This document shows positions 25,515 through 34,038 of a DNA stretch of 64,000 nucleotides, piece by piece. The notes under the pieces are model-generated. The model was not told where the DNA came from, searched no databases, and saw only the letters and a list, made by a program, of their open reading frames with translations. The position numbers and the translations under genes are program-made. The stretch's first letter is position 1. Each line of letters starts with the position of its first letter. Origin of the DNA: Pararobbsia alpina (lineage in GTDB: Bacteria > Pseudomonadota > Gammaproteobacteria > Burkholderiales > Burkholderiaceae); assembly GCF_902859895.1 (NCBI RefSeq), contig NZ_CADIKM010000014.1, positions 62,001 through 126,000 on the forward strand, read 5' to 3'.

Positions 25515-26132
25515 TCACGCCCACTTGAACGTCAGGCTCGCGCGGCGGCGAGTCGAATCGATCAGTATTGCATTGGGTTCGTCGGTGGTGGCCACCCACT
25601 CGCGAGCAGCCTGTTCGTCACGACCGAATGCGATATGGCGCGCGATCAGCCGGTTTTGCCGCAGTGCGGAGTCGACATCGATATACCAGGCCTCGTCGAG
25701 CAGCGGCCGGACGTCGGCCCAGTGCCCGGTGTCGAGCAGCAGATAGTTGCCTTCGGTGATCACGAGCTGGGCATCGGGTGGCACCGGGATCGCACCCGCG
25801 ATGGGTTCCTCGATTTCACGCCGGAACGCCGGCGCGTAGATCGTCTCGTCGGGTCGCTGTCCGCGCAGGCGCCGTAGCAGGGCGACGAAGCCCGCGCTGT
25901 CGAAGGTGTCCTCCGCGCCCTTGCGCGAGGCCCGTCCGAGACGCGCGAGTTCGACGTTCGCGAGATGGTAGCCGTCCATCGGCACGACAACGGCGCGGCC
26001 GGGCAGCGCCTTGGCGAGCGCTTCCGCCAGCGTCGACTTGCCGGCGCCGGGGGCGCCCACGAGTCCGAGGATCCGGCGGCCGCCGCTCGCCAGCAGGTTT
26101 TCAACGCGTTCGAGGTAGGTGTCGGGAATCAT
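25515..26132 (-). CDS. Nucleoside/sugar kinase family protein (FrcK/PRK-like P-loop kinase)
   Basis: A 205-aa P-loop kinase of the pantothenate kinase/phosphoribulokinase superfamily. Walker A is GAPGAGKSTLAEAL near residue 25; other family elements are VVPMDGYHLANVEL, RKGAEDTFDSAGFVALL, YAPAFRREIEEP and VITEGNYLLLDTGHW. These resemble FrcK, linked to fructose uptake in rhizobia. It follows a sugar epimerase gene by 5 nt, and a ROK regulator lies divergently, so it probably phosphorylates the epimerised ketose. The ATG at 26132 fits the family start. Confidence 0.82.
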   Translation of the reverse strand: MIPDTYLERVENLLASGGRRILGLVGAPGAGKSTLAEALAKALPGRAVVVPMDGYHLANVELARLGRASRKGAEDTFDSAGFVALLRRLRGQRPDETIYAPAFRREIEEPIAGAIPVPPDAQLVITEGNYLLLDTGHWADVRPLLDEAWYIDVDSALRQNRLIARHIAFGRDEQAAREWVATTDEPNAILIDSTRRRASLTFKWA

Positions 26133-26137
26133 GTCGT

Positions 26138-27019
26138 CTAATAACCGCGATCCGCGATGCCCAGTCCGGCACCCTTGGCCTGGGCCTTGATGAAGCCATG
26201 GGCATGGGTTGCGAGATCCATGCCGTCCTGCCAGAGATTGCGCCACACGGCGAGGTCATTCGACAAACCCTGGGCGACGACGGCCGACGAGAAGCTCTCG
26301 AAGGTGATCGGCCCGCGATAGTCGATCTGCGCAAGGGCGTGGAAGAAGCTCGTGAAATCGATCGTGCCCGAACCAAGATAGCCGCGATGGCTTTCGCCGA
26401 TATGGACATAGCCGAGCCGGTCACCGCATTCGAGCACCGGTTTGACGAAGTCGATTTCCTCGATATTCATGTGATAGGTGTCGAGGTGGACGACCATATT
26501 GTTTGCACCGACGTCGTCGATCAACTGGAGAGCCTGGCGCGCTGTGTTGATCACATTGCTTTCGTAGCGGTTGACGACCTCGATGCCGATCGTCACGCCG
26601 CGTTCGGCTGCAAACGCGGCGAGGCGGCGCAGCGAGCCGACCACATTGCGGCGGCCACCGGGCGTGAGCGGATGGTTGTATTTGCCGAGTGCACTATAGG
26701 GCACGCCGCCGAAATACGTGCCGCCGAGCGCCTGGGTCAGCGACACGGCTTGTTCGAGCAAGGCCACGCCGCGCGCGACGCAGGCTGGGTCTTCGCTCGA
26801 GACATCCGCGTTGAATGCGAGGCCGCGTGAGCAGCCGACCTGCAATTGCTGTTCTTCGAGTAGCCGGCGCGTCAGCGCGACATCGAGCGTGCTCGGATCA
26901 TGCAGGGACAGTTCGACGAGATCGAAGCCCGCGGCTTTGCTGTTTTCAATCACCTTGTGCGCCGACGCAGGCGAAAGATCGCCCGCCCAAACCAGCGCAT
27001 GAATGCCCAACGGATTCAT
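26138..27019 (-). CDS. Sugar epimerase of the D-tagatose/D-psicose 3-epimerase family
   Basis: A 293-aa TIM-barrel isomerase (AP endonuclease family 2). The metal ligands typical of D-tagatose 3-epimerases can be placed: glutamate in GIEVVNRYESN, aspartate in VVHLDTYHMNIEE, histidine in GYVHIGESHRG and glutamate in ITFESFSS. It converts free ketoses at C3; D-psicose/D-fructose or D-tagatose/D-sorbose are family examples. The ATG at 27019 has a GAGGAG site. It is the first gene of an operon with the kinase, opposite a ROK regulator. The imported sugar may come from the AlsBAC-like system elsewhere in the window; that link is speculative. Confidence 0.85.
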   Translation of the reverse strand: MNPLGIHALVWAGDLSPASAHKVIENSKAAGFDLVELSLHDPSTLDVALTRRLLEEQQLQVGCSRGLAFNADVSSEDPACVARGVALLEQAVSLTQALGGTYFGGVPYSALGKYNHPLTPGGRRNVVGSLRRLAAFAAERGVTIGIEVVNRYESNVINTARQALQLIDDVGANNMVVHLDTYHMNIEEIDFVKPVLECGDRLGYVHIGESHRGYLGSGTIDFTSFFHALAQIDYRGPITFESFSSAVVAQGLSNDLAVWRNLWQDGMDLATHAHGFIKAQAKGAGLGIADRGY

Positions 27020-27260
27020 CGATGTCTCCTCTGTCTGTGTTCTGCGCGGCCCGGGGCTCTGGCGCTCCGGTTGAACCGCGGTGGCCCGGTCCGCCGTGGA
27101 TGGCCTGGCCATGGGCCACTCATGACGCGGCAAGCGGCTAAATCCCGAGACCGATCCAGGTTTTGTGCCGATTTAGTATTGCGTAGTCATCAGGCATAAG
27201 TCAATATGTATTCATGCAAATGGGTAGGCCGGGTCGTTACAATCGCGGCATTGTCCGGCC

Positions 27261-27290
27261 GATACCGATACCGATACCGATACCGATACC
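27261..27290. repeat. Hexanucleotide repeat GATACC x 5
   Basis: Five perfect copies of GATACC followed at once by the GAGGAGG ribosome-binding region of the ROK gene. A -10-like TTACAATC lies about 18 bp upstream. Slippage in steps of 6 bp would change leader spacing but not frame. Confidence 0.9.
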
Positions 27291-27311
27291 GAGGAGGCGG
27301 TGCCAGGAGAG

Positions 27312-28589
27312 ATGGTGTTCACGACCGATGCAGACACGAAGCCCGCGCAGGCACAACGCACCGCGCCCAATCCCAACGGCCCGGGTGCGATCCTCGCGCT
27401 GATCCGCTCGGGCCGCGCGACCACGCGCACGCAGATCATGCAGACCACGGGCCTCTCGCGCTCGACCGTCGCCTTGAGGCTCGATACCTTGCTGGCGGCC
27501 GGCTATATTTCATCGGCGGCGCTCGAGAACTCGACGGGTGGCCGGCCGCCCGGCTCGTTTCAGATCGACCCTGCCGCGGGCGTGATGCTGCTGGCGGCGA
27601 TCGGTGCGGGTTCGATGCAGCTTGCCGTGACCGATATGCACGGCACCGTGCTCGCGCGCGATCAGGGAGCGATCGACGTGGCCGATGGGCCGGAACGGGT
27701 GCTCGGTACGGTCGCTGCGCGTTTCGACGCGCTGCTCGCACAGGCCGCCGCCCAGGGCCGCAATGGCCGCTCGAGCCGGGCGCAGCGCACGCAGCGGGCG
27801 TTGCGCGCGAATGTGAAGGGCATCGGCATCGGCGTGCCGGGCCCTGTCGAATTCGCGCAGGGACGTGTCGTGCGGCCTCCGATCATGACCGGCTGGGATG
27901 GGTATCGCGTCGCGGATTTCTTCGAGAAGGACTACGCGTGTCCCGTGCTCGTCGACAAGGACGTCAATCTGATGGCGCTCGGCGAACACCGTGCAGGCTG
28001 GCCGGATGCCGCGCACATGTTGTTCGTGAAGGTCAGCACGGGCATTGGCGCGGGCATGATCATGGATCAGGTGCTCCAGCGCGGCGCGCATGGCGGCGCG
28101 GGTGATCTCGGGCACCTCTATGTCGGCCATCTGGTCGCGGGCGAGCCCTCGCTGTGCCGCTGCGGCAACTACGGCTGCCTCGAGGCGTACGCGGCGGGCT
28201 GGGCGATCTGCCAGCGCCTGAGAGCAGCGGGTCACCGCGCCGACACCGTGCGCGATGCGGCGGATCTTGCGCAGCAGGGGGTACGCGAAGCCGTCGAGCA
28301 GATGCAGGAGGCGGGCCGTTTGCTCGGCGAGACGATCGCGATGGCCGTGAGCCTGCTCAATCCTTCGCTCGTGGTCCTCGGCGGCGAACTCGGCACGCGC
28401 CAGAGCGATATGCTCGCCGTGGTCCGCGAAACGGTGTACCGCCGGTCGCTGCCGCTTGCGACGCGCCATCTGCAGATCGTCAATAGCCGGCTTGGCGCCG
28501 ATGCGGGCCTGCTCGGCGCGACACATCTCGTGAGCGATGCGCTGTTTGCGCCGCAGGTGGTCGACGAGGCGATCGAGCAGTGGGTGTGA
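27312..28589 (+). CDS. ROK family transcriptional regulator
   Basis: A 425-aa repressor with a winged helix-turn-helix at about 25-75 (ATTRTQIMQTTGLSRSTVALRLDTL) and a ROK domain. The usual ATP-binding DxGGT is replaced by AIGAGSM, so kinase activity is unlikely. The zinc motif CRCGNYGCLEAYAAG and the sugar loop KVSTGIGAG are intact. GTG at 27300 and ATG at 27312 are both possible starts; GAGGAGG (27291-27297) suits 27312 better. It is divergent from the epimerase-kinase operon and likely controls it. Its leader carries the GATACC repeat. It resembles the ROK protein at 5222-6451 (both have PPIM-GWDG). Confidence 0.88.
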   Translation: MVFTTDADTKPAQAQRTAPNPNGPGAILALIRSGRATTRTQIMQTTGLSRSTVALRLDTLLAAGYISSAALENSTGGRPPGSFQIDPAAGVMLLAAIGAGSMQLAVTDMHGTVLARDQGAIDVADGPERVLGTVAARFDALLAQAAAQGRNGRSSRAQRTQRALRANVKGIGIGVPGPVEFAQGRVVRPPIMTGWDGYRVADFFEKDYACPVLVDKDVNLMALGEHRAGWPDAAHMLFVKVSTGIGAGMIMDQVLQRGAHGGAGDLGHLYVGHLVAGEPSLCRCGNYGCLEAYAAGWAICQRLRAAGHRADTVRDAADLAQQGVREAVEQMQEAGRLLGETIAMAVSLLNPSLVVLGGELGTRQSDMLAVVRETVYRRSLPLATRHLQIVNSRLGADAGLLGATHLVSDALFAPQVVDEAIEQWV

Positions 28590-28974
28590 GCGCGCGCGGT
28601 CGCGGGGGGACTTCGGGGGGGCTGCTATCCAGCCCGGCGCTCACGAGCCGTCGGAGGAGTCCGGCGGGTAGTGGACGACAGGCTGAACCTGCACTTCGGT
28701 ATCTGCATCCGACTCGGTTGCAGATGTGAGCGGTATGCGGCTGGGACGGTGATACCTGGGGGATCGATGCTCGCGATCACGCCGGGCGACATCGCAACGG
28801 GCGCTGAAGGCTGATCGCCTGGCGCCGATGTCGAGGCCGAGAGGGTGTCGGCAGAGGGCGCGGTGTTCGACGCGTCGCGCGCGTCACCGGAGGGCGCGAA
28901 GGAAGCCGCAACGATCGTCGCCGGGCGCGAACGCTTACAATCACGGACATCTTGTCCTGAAAAAGCCCAACATC
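28590..28974. other. Non-coding stretch, possible decayed gene
   Basis: No intact gene. On the minus strand a Ser/Ala/Pro-rich reading (SADTLSASTSAPGDQPSAPV) and, after a frame change near 28745, a second reading ending in QVQPVVHYPPDSSDGS and a stop at about 28640 look weakly coding. This could be a frameshifted C-terminal relic; support is only compositional. A TACAAT at 28936-28941 is a likely -10 for the lipoprotein gene that follows. Confidence 0.3.
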
Positions 28975-29328
28975 ATGCCGGTCCGTTTGCATTCCATCCT
29001 TGCCCTCCTCATGCTCGCCGGCCTCGCCGCCTGCACCTTGCCCGAAATCCCCTCTTTCTCTGCTTCCCGCTTCGAGGCGCCTGAACTCAAGGCGGACCGT
29101 GCGCAGCTCCAGGGGCAGGGCTATTCGCAGGCTTATATCGATGGCCATGTCGAAGGCTGTGGCACGGGCTACAAGTCAGCCGGCAACCTCGATTTCTCGT
29201 GGACCAATGATGGTCCGACCTTGAGCGGAGCCGACTATCTGGCCGGATGGAATGCGGGCTTTGCGTTATGCAGGGGCAAGTACGAAGACTATGGGGTCAA
29301 TGCAACGCCGGCGGCGCCGAAGCAATGA
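28975..29328 (+). CDS. Predicted lipoprotein, hypothetical
   Basis: A 117-aa protein with a lipoprotein signal: hydrophobic LALLMLAGLAAC with the lipobox cysteine at about residue 18. The mature part contains QGYSQAYIDGHVEGCGTGYKSAG and ADYLAGWNAGFALCRGKYEDYG, with two further cysteines. I know this pattern only from hypothetical Burkholderia lipoproteins. The ATG at 28975 was chosen because it begins the signal; a TACAAT element lies 34 bp upstream. No partner genes. Confidence 0.8.
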   Translation: MPVRLHSILALLMLAGLAACTLPEIPSFSASRFEAPELKADRAQLQGQGYSQAYIDGHVEGCGTGYKSAGNLDFSWTNDGPTLSGADYLAGWNAGFALCRGKYEDYGVNATPAAPKQ

Positions 29329-29385
29329 GTCTCGCCCACCGACAAACGTGCGAACGCGCGCCCGAACAAACCGGCGAACACCACT

Positions 29386-30354
29386 ATGAACGTGCGCGGT
29401 GTGGGCGGTCCGATGCGTGAAGGCATGCTCGGCAACAATATGAAGGGCAGTCTGCTGGGTATCGCGGGCGGGCTGATCATCAGTCTCGATGCACTGCTGA
29501 TCCGTCTCATGCAGATCGACAACGCATGGATGCTTGCCGCCTTGCGCGGCGGGTTGATGTGGATTGGGCTCTTGGCAGTCTACTGCTGCGTGCCGCGCAT
29601 GCGGGGCATGCTCGGCAAGCCCTGGCCGACACGCGGCTCGATGTGGTCGATCGTGTGCTACGCGGTGTCCGCGGTAACCTTCGTACAGGCGCTGCTCAAC
29701 GGGCCGGTCGCGATGGTGCTGGTCATCATTTCATCGACACCGTTCATGACGGCCCTGTTCGCATGGCTGTTGTTCGGCGAACGTGCCCATCCCTCGATGC
29801 TGATCGCCGCCGCGTTCGGCATGCTCGGCGTGATCATCGTCGTGCTCGGCGAGCCCCAGGGCACATCGCGGGTGTCCGACTACTACGCGCTGGCGACGGC
29901 ATTGTCGATGGCGCTTGCGCTCGTCTTCTCGGCACGGGTCGAGGGCGGGACGGTCGGGCTGCCGTCGCTCGGCGGAATCGTGGCATCGCTGTGCATCTGG
30001 CTGCTCGCGCCTTCGTCGCTCGCGGGCCTGCATACGCTCGACCTCTGGCACAGCGGCATCTGGCTGTTCGTGGAGGGCGCGGTGGTGATTCCGCTTTCGA
30101 TGGGCCTGATCTCGCTGAGCACGCGCTTTGTCGCGGCGTCCTCAGCAGGCCTGTTCCTGCTGCTCGAGACCGCGCTGGGACCACTATGGATCTGGGCGGC
30201 ATTCGGCGAGGCGCCGAGCGCCGCTGCGGCGCTCGGCGGCACGATCATCATCGGCGCCGTGATCGGCCACTTCATCTATGACACGCGACGGCGTTCGAAC
30301 GCCGCCGCGGGCGCAACTGAAGTGGCCGCGGTGCGCGGCACGCTGGACGCATAG
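29386..30354 (+). CDS. EamA/DMT family transporter
   Basis: A 322-aa inner-membrane protein with ten predicted helices in two EamA repeats (about 19-150 and 165-300). Typical elements are FVQALLNGPVAMVLVIISSTPFMTALFAWLLFGER and the second-half counterpart ending FGEAPSAAAALGGTIIIGAVIG. The family exports metabolites or amino acids; substrate unknown. The start is ambiguous: ATGs at 29386, 29413, 29425 and 29440 precede the first helix and none has a strong ribosome-binding site. Confidence 0.88.
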   Translation: MNVRGVGGPMREGMLGNNMKGSLLGIAGGLIISLDALLIRLMQIDNAWMLAALRGGLMWIGLLAVYCCVPRMRGMLGKPWPTRGSMWSIVCYAVSAVTFVQALLNGPVAMVLVIISSTPFMTALFAWLLFGERAHPSMLIAAAFGMLGVIIVVLGEPQGTSRVSDYYALATALSMALALVFSARVEGGTVGLPSLGGIVASLCIWLLAPSSLAGLHTLDLWHSGIWLFVEGAVVIPLSMGLISLSTRFVAASSAGLFLLLETALGPLWIWAAFGEAPSAAAALGGTIIIGAVIGHFIYDTRRRSNAAAGATEVAAVRGTLDA

Positions 30355-30458
30355 CGAAGGGTTGCGCGGCCGCCGGCCTCGGACCACCACGAGCGTTCGA
30401 TATGGGCAGACCTTGTTCGCCGTACGCTGCGAAAACGAAGGCTTACCTGGATTTCGCC

Positions 30459-31016
30459 TCAGTGCGCCTGGTCCAGTGCCGGTGTCTTCGGATACACGTG
30501 CGTCGTGATCCGATCGACCCAGGCCATCGCGATCGCGGAGACGAGGAACGACAGATGAATCGTGACCTGCCACATGATCGACGTGCTCGTGCGGTTGTCC
30601 GTGTCGATAAAGGTTTTGAGCAGATGGATCGACGAGATGCTGATCAGCGCCATTGACAGCTTGATCTTGAGCACGCCTGCGTTGACATGGTCGAGCCACT
30701 CCGGTTCATCGGGGTGCCCTTCGAGGCCGAGCCGCGACACGAAAGTTTCGTAGCCGCCTATGATGACCATGATCAGCAGGTTCGAGATCATGACGACGTC
30801 GATCAGGCCGAGCACTGAAAGCATGACGGTCGTTTCGTTGAGCGTGCCGATGGTCGCGACCAGATGCCAGACTTCCTTGAGAAACAGGTAGACGTAAAGT
30901 GCCTGTGCCACGATGAGGCCGAGATAGAGCGGAACCTGCAGCCACCGTGACATGAAAATGATCATGGGCAGCGCGCGGCGGGATTGGGCGGGCATGTTCG
31001 GTGCGGTGGCTGACAT
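30459..31016 (-). CDS. UPF0114/YqhA family membrane protein
   Basis: A 185-aa membrane protein with four hydrophobic segments. [54 protein letters not shown] and [21 protein letters not shown] match the remembered YqhA/TIGR00645 pattern. Function of the family is not established. It is convergent with the EamA gene; 104 bp lie between the stops. Confidence 0.9.
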   Translation of the reverse strand: MSATAPNMPAQSRRALPMIIFMSRWLQVPLYLGLIVAQALYVYLFLKEVWHLVATIGTLNETTVMLSVLGLIDVVMISNLLIMVIIGGYETFVSRLGLEGHPDEPEWLDHVNAGVLKIKLSMALISISSIHLLKTFIDTDNRTSTSIMWQVTIHLSFLVSAIAMAWVDRITTHVYPKTPALDQAH

Positions 31017-31441
31017 GGGATGAATAGTCGGATCGATTAGCGAGTGGAATGGGATCGGAGCGAGCGCAGACTGGCCATTTTCCGGATTGTTCCGAAATAT
31101 GGCCTCAGGGCGGCGGTCGGGTGTATTGTAAAGCGTATGAAAGAGAAGGCTCGCTGCGATCCAGCAGGGTTTTGCAGTGCTGTTTTCGGATACTATCCAG
31201 GCATTGCGAACCGACCGGCACGTAGGGCGGAACGTCTCCTTGCACTATCTACCACATGGCCCTGCGGCGCGCGTCCAATGCACAGACAAAGTGCACGTCG
31301 TTGAGCGATTTATTCAAGTTTCACGGGCGTCCGACCACGGCACTATTATGCTGACCCTATCTGTGTCGAGTCGGCTAACTCGATACAATTGTCGGCATCC
31401 CGAGAGTATCCAACGAGGCAAAGTATGAGAGAAGGAAGACC
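31017..31441. other. Intergenic region upstream of the H-NS-like gene
   Basis: No gene is credible in these 425 bp. A TACAAT at 31384-31389 (overlapped by the small inverted repeat TCGAG...CTCGA, 31366-31383) is a plausible -10 for the H-NS-like gene, giving a leader of about 45 nt. Nothing else stands out. Confidence 0.4.
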
Positions 31442-31723
31442 ATGGACGAGTTAGTGCGAGAGCGCATTATTTTGTACATCAAGCGTCGCATGAAGGAATA
31501 TGGCGTGACCGCGGAGCACCTGATGCCACCGCCGGACGAGCAGCAGGCCGAAACCCCCGCGATACCCAAGACCGCCTCGGCGCAGCCGACGTCCGCGCCG
31601 ACTCCCGGCCACATTCAGTATGCCGATGCTGCAGGCAATTCATGGGACGGCGCCGGACCGATGCCCGAATGGCTGCAGCGTGCGGTTCATGCGGGCCAGT
31701 CAGTCGATTTTTTCAAGCGCTAA
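31442..31723 (+). CDS. Small H-NS family protein with altered DNA-binding loop
   Basis: A 93-aa protein. The N-terminus (LVRERIILYIKRRMKEYGVTAEHL) is helical; a Pro/Ala-rich linker follows (31-57); the C-terminus (YADAAGNSWDGAGPMPEWLQRAVHAGQ) matches the H-NS C-terminal pattern Y-D-GNxWxGxGxxPxWL. The arginines that insert into the DNA minor groove in family members (usually GRGR or QGR) are replaced by GAGP, so DNA binding may be weak or different. It has a GAAGGAAG ribosome-binding site. Monocistronic. It might act by forming mixed oligomers with other H-NS proteins; that is inference. Confidence 0.75.
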   Translation: MDELVRERIILYIKRRMKEYGVTAEHLMPPPDEQQAETPAIPKTASAQPTSAPTPGHIQYADAAGNSWDGAGPMPEWLQRAVHAGQSVDFFKR

Positions 31724-31900
31724 ATGCGGCAAATGAAGAATTCGTTTCAAGACATATTTCAGCTCGTTTCATTGCATTAGCCGGACACCGCGACTGTCAC
31801 TGACGTTGCGCCACACTCCCGCCGACTTGAATATTTCATTTATGGCATAGCGGTCTCCCACGCTACCATTCGTGCCAGATCAACTTTGGAATCACGAAAC

Positions 31901-32158
31901 ATGAAGGTCAGTGTGTGGTTCGCAGCCGTCCTGGCGCTCCTGTCGCTCGCCGCCTGCGGCTCGACGTATCCGCTTTTCACCTCGGATGGCCGCCAGACCA
32001 CGATGATCGACTGCTCGGGCAGCGACTGGAATCTTTGCGCGGATCGCGCAAAGTCGCTCTGCCCGTCGGGTGCCTACGACACGATCGACCGCCGCGATTC
32101 GAGCGAGGGCCGCGGCCTGCTCGTCGCCTGCAGGCCGGGTGCCCCAGCCGCGCAATAG
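31901..32158 (+). CDS. Predicted lipoprotein, hypothetical
   Basis: An 85-aa protein with a lipoprotein signal (LALLSLAACG, cysteine at residue 19). The mature part has four cysteines in DCSGSDWNLCADRAKSLCP and LVACRPG, probably two disulfides in the periplasm. This small cysteine-rich form is familiar from Burkholderia hypotheticals. The ATG at 31901 starts a normal signal; a TTG at 31886 is less likely. Convergent with the YceI gene, 17 bp between stops. Confidence 0.78.
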   Translation: MKVSVWFAAVLALLSLAACGSTYPLFTSDGRQTTMIDCSGSDWNLCADRAKSLCPSGAYDTIDRRDSSEGRGLLVACRPGAPAAQ

Positions 32159-32175
32159 CGGCTCGTCGCAGACGA

Positions 32176-32880
32176 CTATTCGCCCTTCGCACCGCTCGCC
32201 GAGTCCCCGGCCGGCGGCGGCGCGTCGCCGGTGCCAGGCCGGTGCTGCACGAACTCCGCCTGGATCCGGACCTGGACGTCGTCGCCGACGGCCGGATACC
32301 ACTTCGCGAGACCCAGCGAAGAACGATTGAACGTACCGGTCGCCGAGAATCCGGCCGTGGGTTCGCGCGTGAGGGGGTTGGGCGCAGCCCCGTTGAACGT
32401 GACATCGAGCGTAACCGGCGTGCTCGCGCCATGAATCGTCAGCGTGCCCGTGAGCTTCGCGGTGGAGGGGCCCGTCGTTTCAAAGCGAGTCGAATCGAAG
32501 CGAATAGTCGGATAGTTGGCCGCATCGATCAGCGCGCTGCTCGTCACCAGCTTGTCGAGCGTCTTGTCGTTCGTATCGAGGCTTGCGGCGTCGATCTCGA
32601 CTTTGACCGAACTCTGCTCGGGCGCTGCTGCGTCGAGTTGCAGCGTCGCTTTCGCGCGATTGAAGCGCATCACGACGCGCGAATACTTCAGGTGATCGAC
32701 ATCGAAGGTGATGCTCCAGTGATTCGGATCGAGCGAATAGACGCCCGCCGGCGCTGCCGAGAGCGTCGAATCGACCGAATGCGTGACCACACGTGCCGCC
32801 GTACAAGCGCTTAACAGCGCGACAGCGGCCAGCCATAACCGCGGCGACGCCATCCTCATTCCGAATCCTTGCCTGATCAT
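32176..32880 (-). CDS. YceI family lipoprotein
   Basis: A 234-aa YceI-domain protein, a lipocalin-like barrel that binds isoprenoid-type lipids. The signal part WLAAVALLSACTAAR suggests a lipoprotein. The domain runs from PNHWSITFDVDHLKYSRVVMRF to about VQVRIQAEF, with SVKVEIDAASLDTND and IHGASTPVTLDVTFNG typical. The ATG at 32880 overlaps the stop of the recombinase-like gene by 3 bp; ATGs at 32859 and 32853 are alternatives that place the signal closer to the start. Coupling to the recombinase-like gene is odd functionally. Confidence 0.87.
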   Translation of the reverse strand: MIRQGFGMRMASPRLWLAAVALLSACTAARVVTHSVDSTLSAAPAGVYSLDPNHWSITFDVDHLKYSRVVMRFNRAKATLQLDAAAPEQSSVKVEIDAASLDTNDKTLDKLVTSSALIDAANYPTIRFDSTRFETTGPSTAKLTGTLTIHGASTPVTLDVTFNGAAPNPLTREPTAGFSATGTFNRSSLGLAKWYPAVGDDVQVRIQAEFVQHRPGTGDAPPPAGDSASGAKGE

Positions 32881-33866
32881 GCATTCGCCTCGCTGCGTTG
32901 CCACGCGCGCCACTGGGTCTGAAGACGGAGGGCCGATTCCAGCTGTTCGAAGCCAAGCCATTCCGCGACAAGTTCGGCGGATTCGCCATTTTCAAACAAA
33001 TGCGCCGCAAATGAGTTTCGCATGGTTTGCGGGCTCGCGCGCCGGCTTCGCGAATCGGTAATCCCCGCCGCCTCGACCTGTGCGTCGATCGCCCGCAGCA
33101 CCGTGGCCTTGTGCATCGGCCGGCCGTCGGGGCCGGACGGAAAGGCGAGGCTGCCGGTGCCCGGCGCCGCGCCGCGTTCTCGCAGCCAGGCATCGAAGGC
33201 CGTGCGCGCGAACGCAAACGGGCGGGTGCGCCGCGTCAGGCGGGGATCGACGTTCTCAATCTGCAGCCAGCCGTCCGAACGCGCGAGGAAACGCTCGGGC
33301 AGTGCTTGCGCTTCGCCGGTCTTGAGCCCCGCGCCGAGAAACGCCGCCAGCAGCGCGCGATCACGCAGTTCGCGCCAGCGCGTGCGGGGGGTGTGCGGCA
33401 GCGGTGCCGCAAGGTGGACGACAAGGGCTTCGCGCTCGGCAGGGGCGAGAAAGCCGGTTGGTTCGTTGGCGGGTGCCATCGGCCAGTCCGCCGCGGGATC
33501 GGGGTTGAGCGCCGCCCTGCGCGCCGGGTTCGGCAAGCGAGGTTGTTGTTTAGCCAAATGATCGTAAACGCGCTCGATCAGCCGCAGATACCGTGCGCGC
33601 TGCTGCTTGCGCGTCGCGAGGCTGTCGAGAAACTGGCCGACGAGCCCGGCATCCGCGCTTCGAAGCGTCCGCCGGCGCAAGTCGAGCCAGTCGACGAAGT
33701 GGTTCCACTGCGCCTGATAGACTTGCGCCGACGAATGGCGAAACGACTGCTTGACGAGCCACGCATCGAAGGCGCGGCGCGGGTCGCGTTCCCAGTCGTC
33801 GACACGCTGGTCGAACAGATCGACCGGTGGCGGACCCACAGGGTGCGCCGAGGAGGGAAGTGTCAT
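32877..33866 (-). CDS. Tyrosine recombinase-like protein with lost active site
   Basis: A 329-aa XerC/D-like protein: SAM-like core-binding domain at about 30-105 and catalytic-type domain at 140-325. Aligning by eye with XerD, the first arginine (TGLRxSE) is K182 (GAGLKTGEA), the HxLR histidine is Q280 while R283 remains (SPQTMRNSFAAHL), the second histidine is F306 (WLGFEQL), and the nucleophilic tyrosine position is L315 with no later tyrosine. Four of five catalytic residues are therefore missing, and it probably binds DNA without cutting. It precedes and overlaps the YceI gene. No attachment sites or phage genes are nearby. Confidence 0.8.
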   Translation of the reverse strand: MTLPSSAHPVGPPPVDLFDQRVDDWERDPRRAFDAWLVKQSFRHSSAQVYQAQWNHFVDWLDLRRRTLRSADAGLVGQFLDSLATRKQQRARYLRLIERVYDHLAKQQPRLPNPARRAALNPDPAADWPMAPANEPTGFLAPAEREALVVHLAAPLPHTPRTRWRELRDRALLAAFLGAGLKTGEAQALPERFLARSDGWLQIENVDPRLTRRTRPFAFARTAFDAWLRERGAAPGTGSLAFPSGPDGRPMHKATVLRAIDAQVEAAGITDSRSRRASPQTMRNSFAAHLFENGESAELVAEWLGFEQLESALRLQTQWRAWQRSEANA

Positions 33867-34038
33867 CGCATACCCATTGCGGAAGTCAGTGCTGCGGTGA
33901 TTCTAAGTTGCGGAAATGTTGGCTACGCGCAATATATATTTTCCAAGCTGCGCGCCCAGGGTGCGGTGCCCCTCATTTTCACGCACCGAATCACCCTACA
34001 ATAGCGCCTAGTTCAAAGAAATCACGGGGTTGATTCTT

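Noticed and set aside
25431-25524. Repeat array as CRISPR or attachment site
   Set aside because: Units are too short and degenerate, with no spacer or integrase context.
27206-28105. Open frame starting before the GATACC repeat (YRYRYR-type peptide)
   Set aside because: It overlaps the ROK regulator in another frame; the repetitive peptide is a translation of the microsatellite.
32877-33866. Recombinase gene as a sign of a prophage or integrative element
   Set aside because: The active site is degenerate, there is no tRNA gene or flanking direct repeat, and neighbours are ordinary chromosomal genes.
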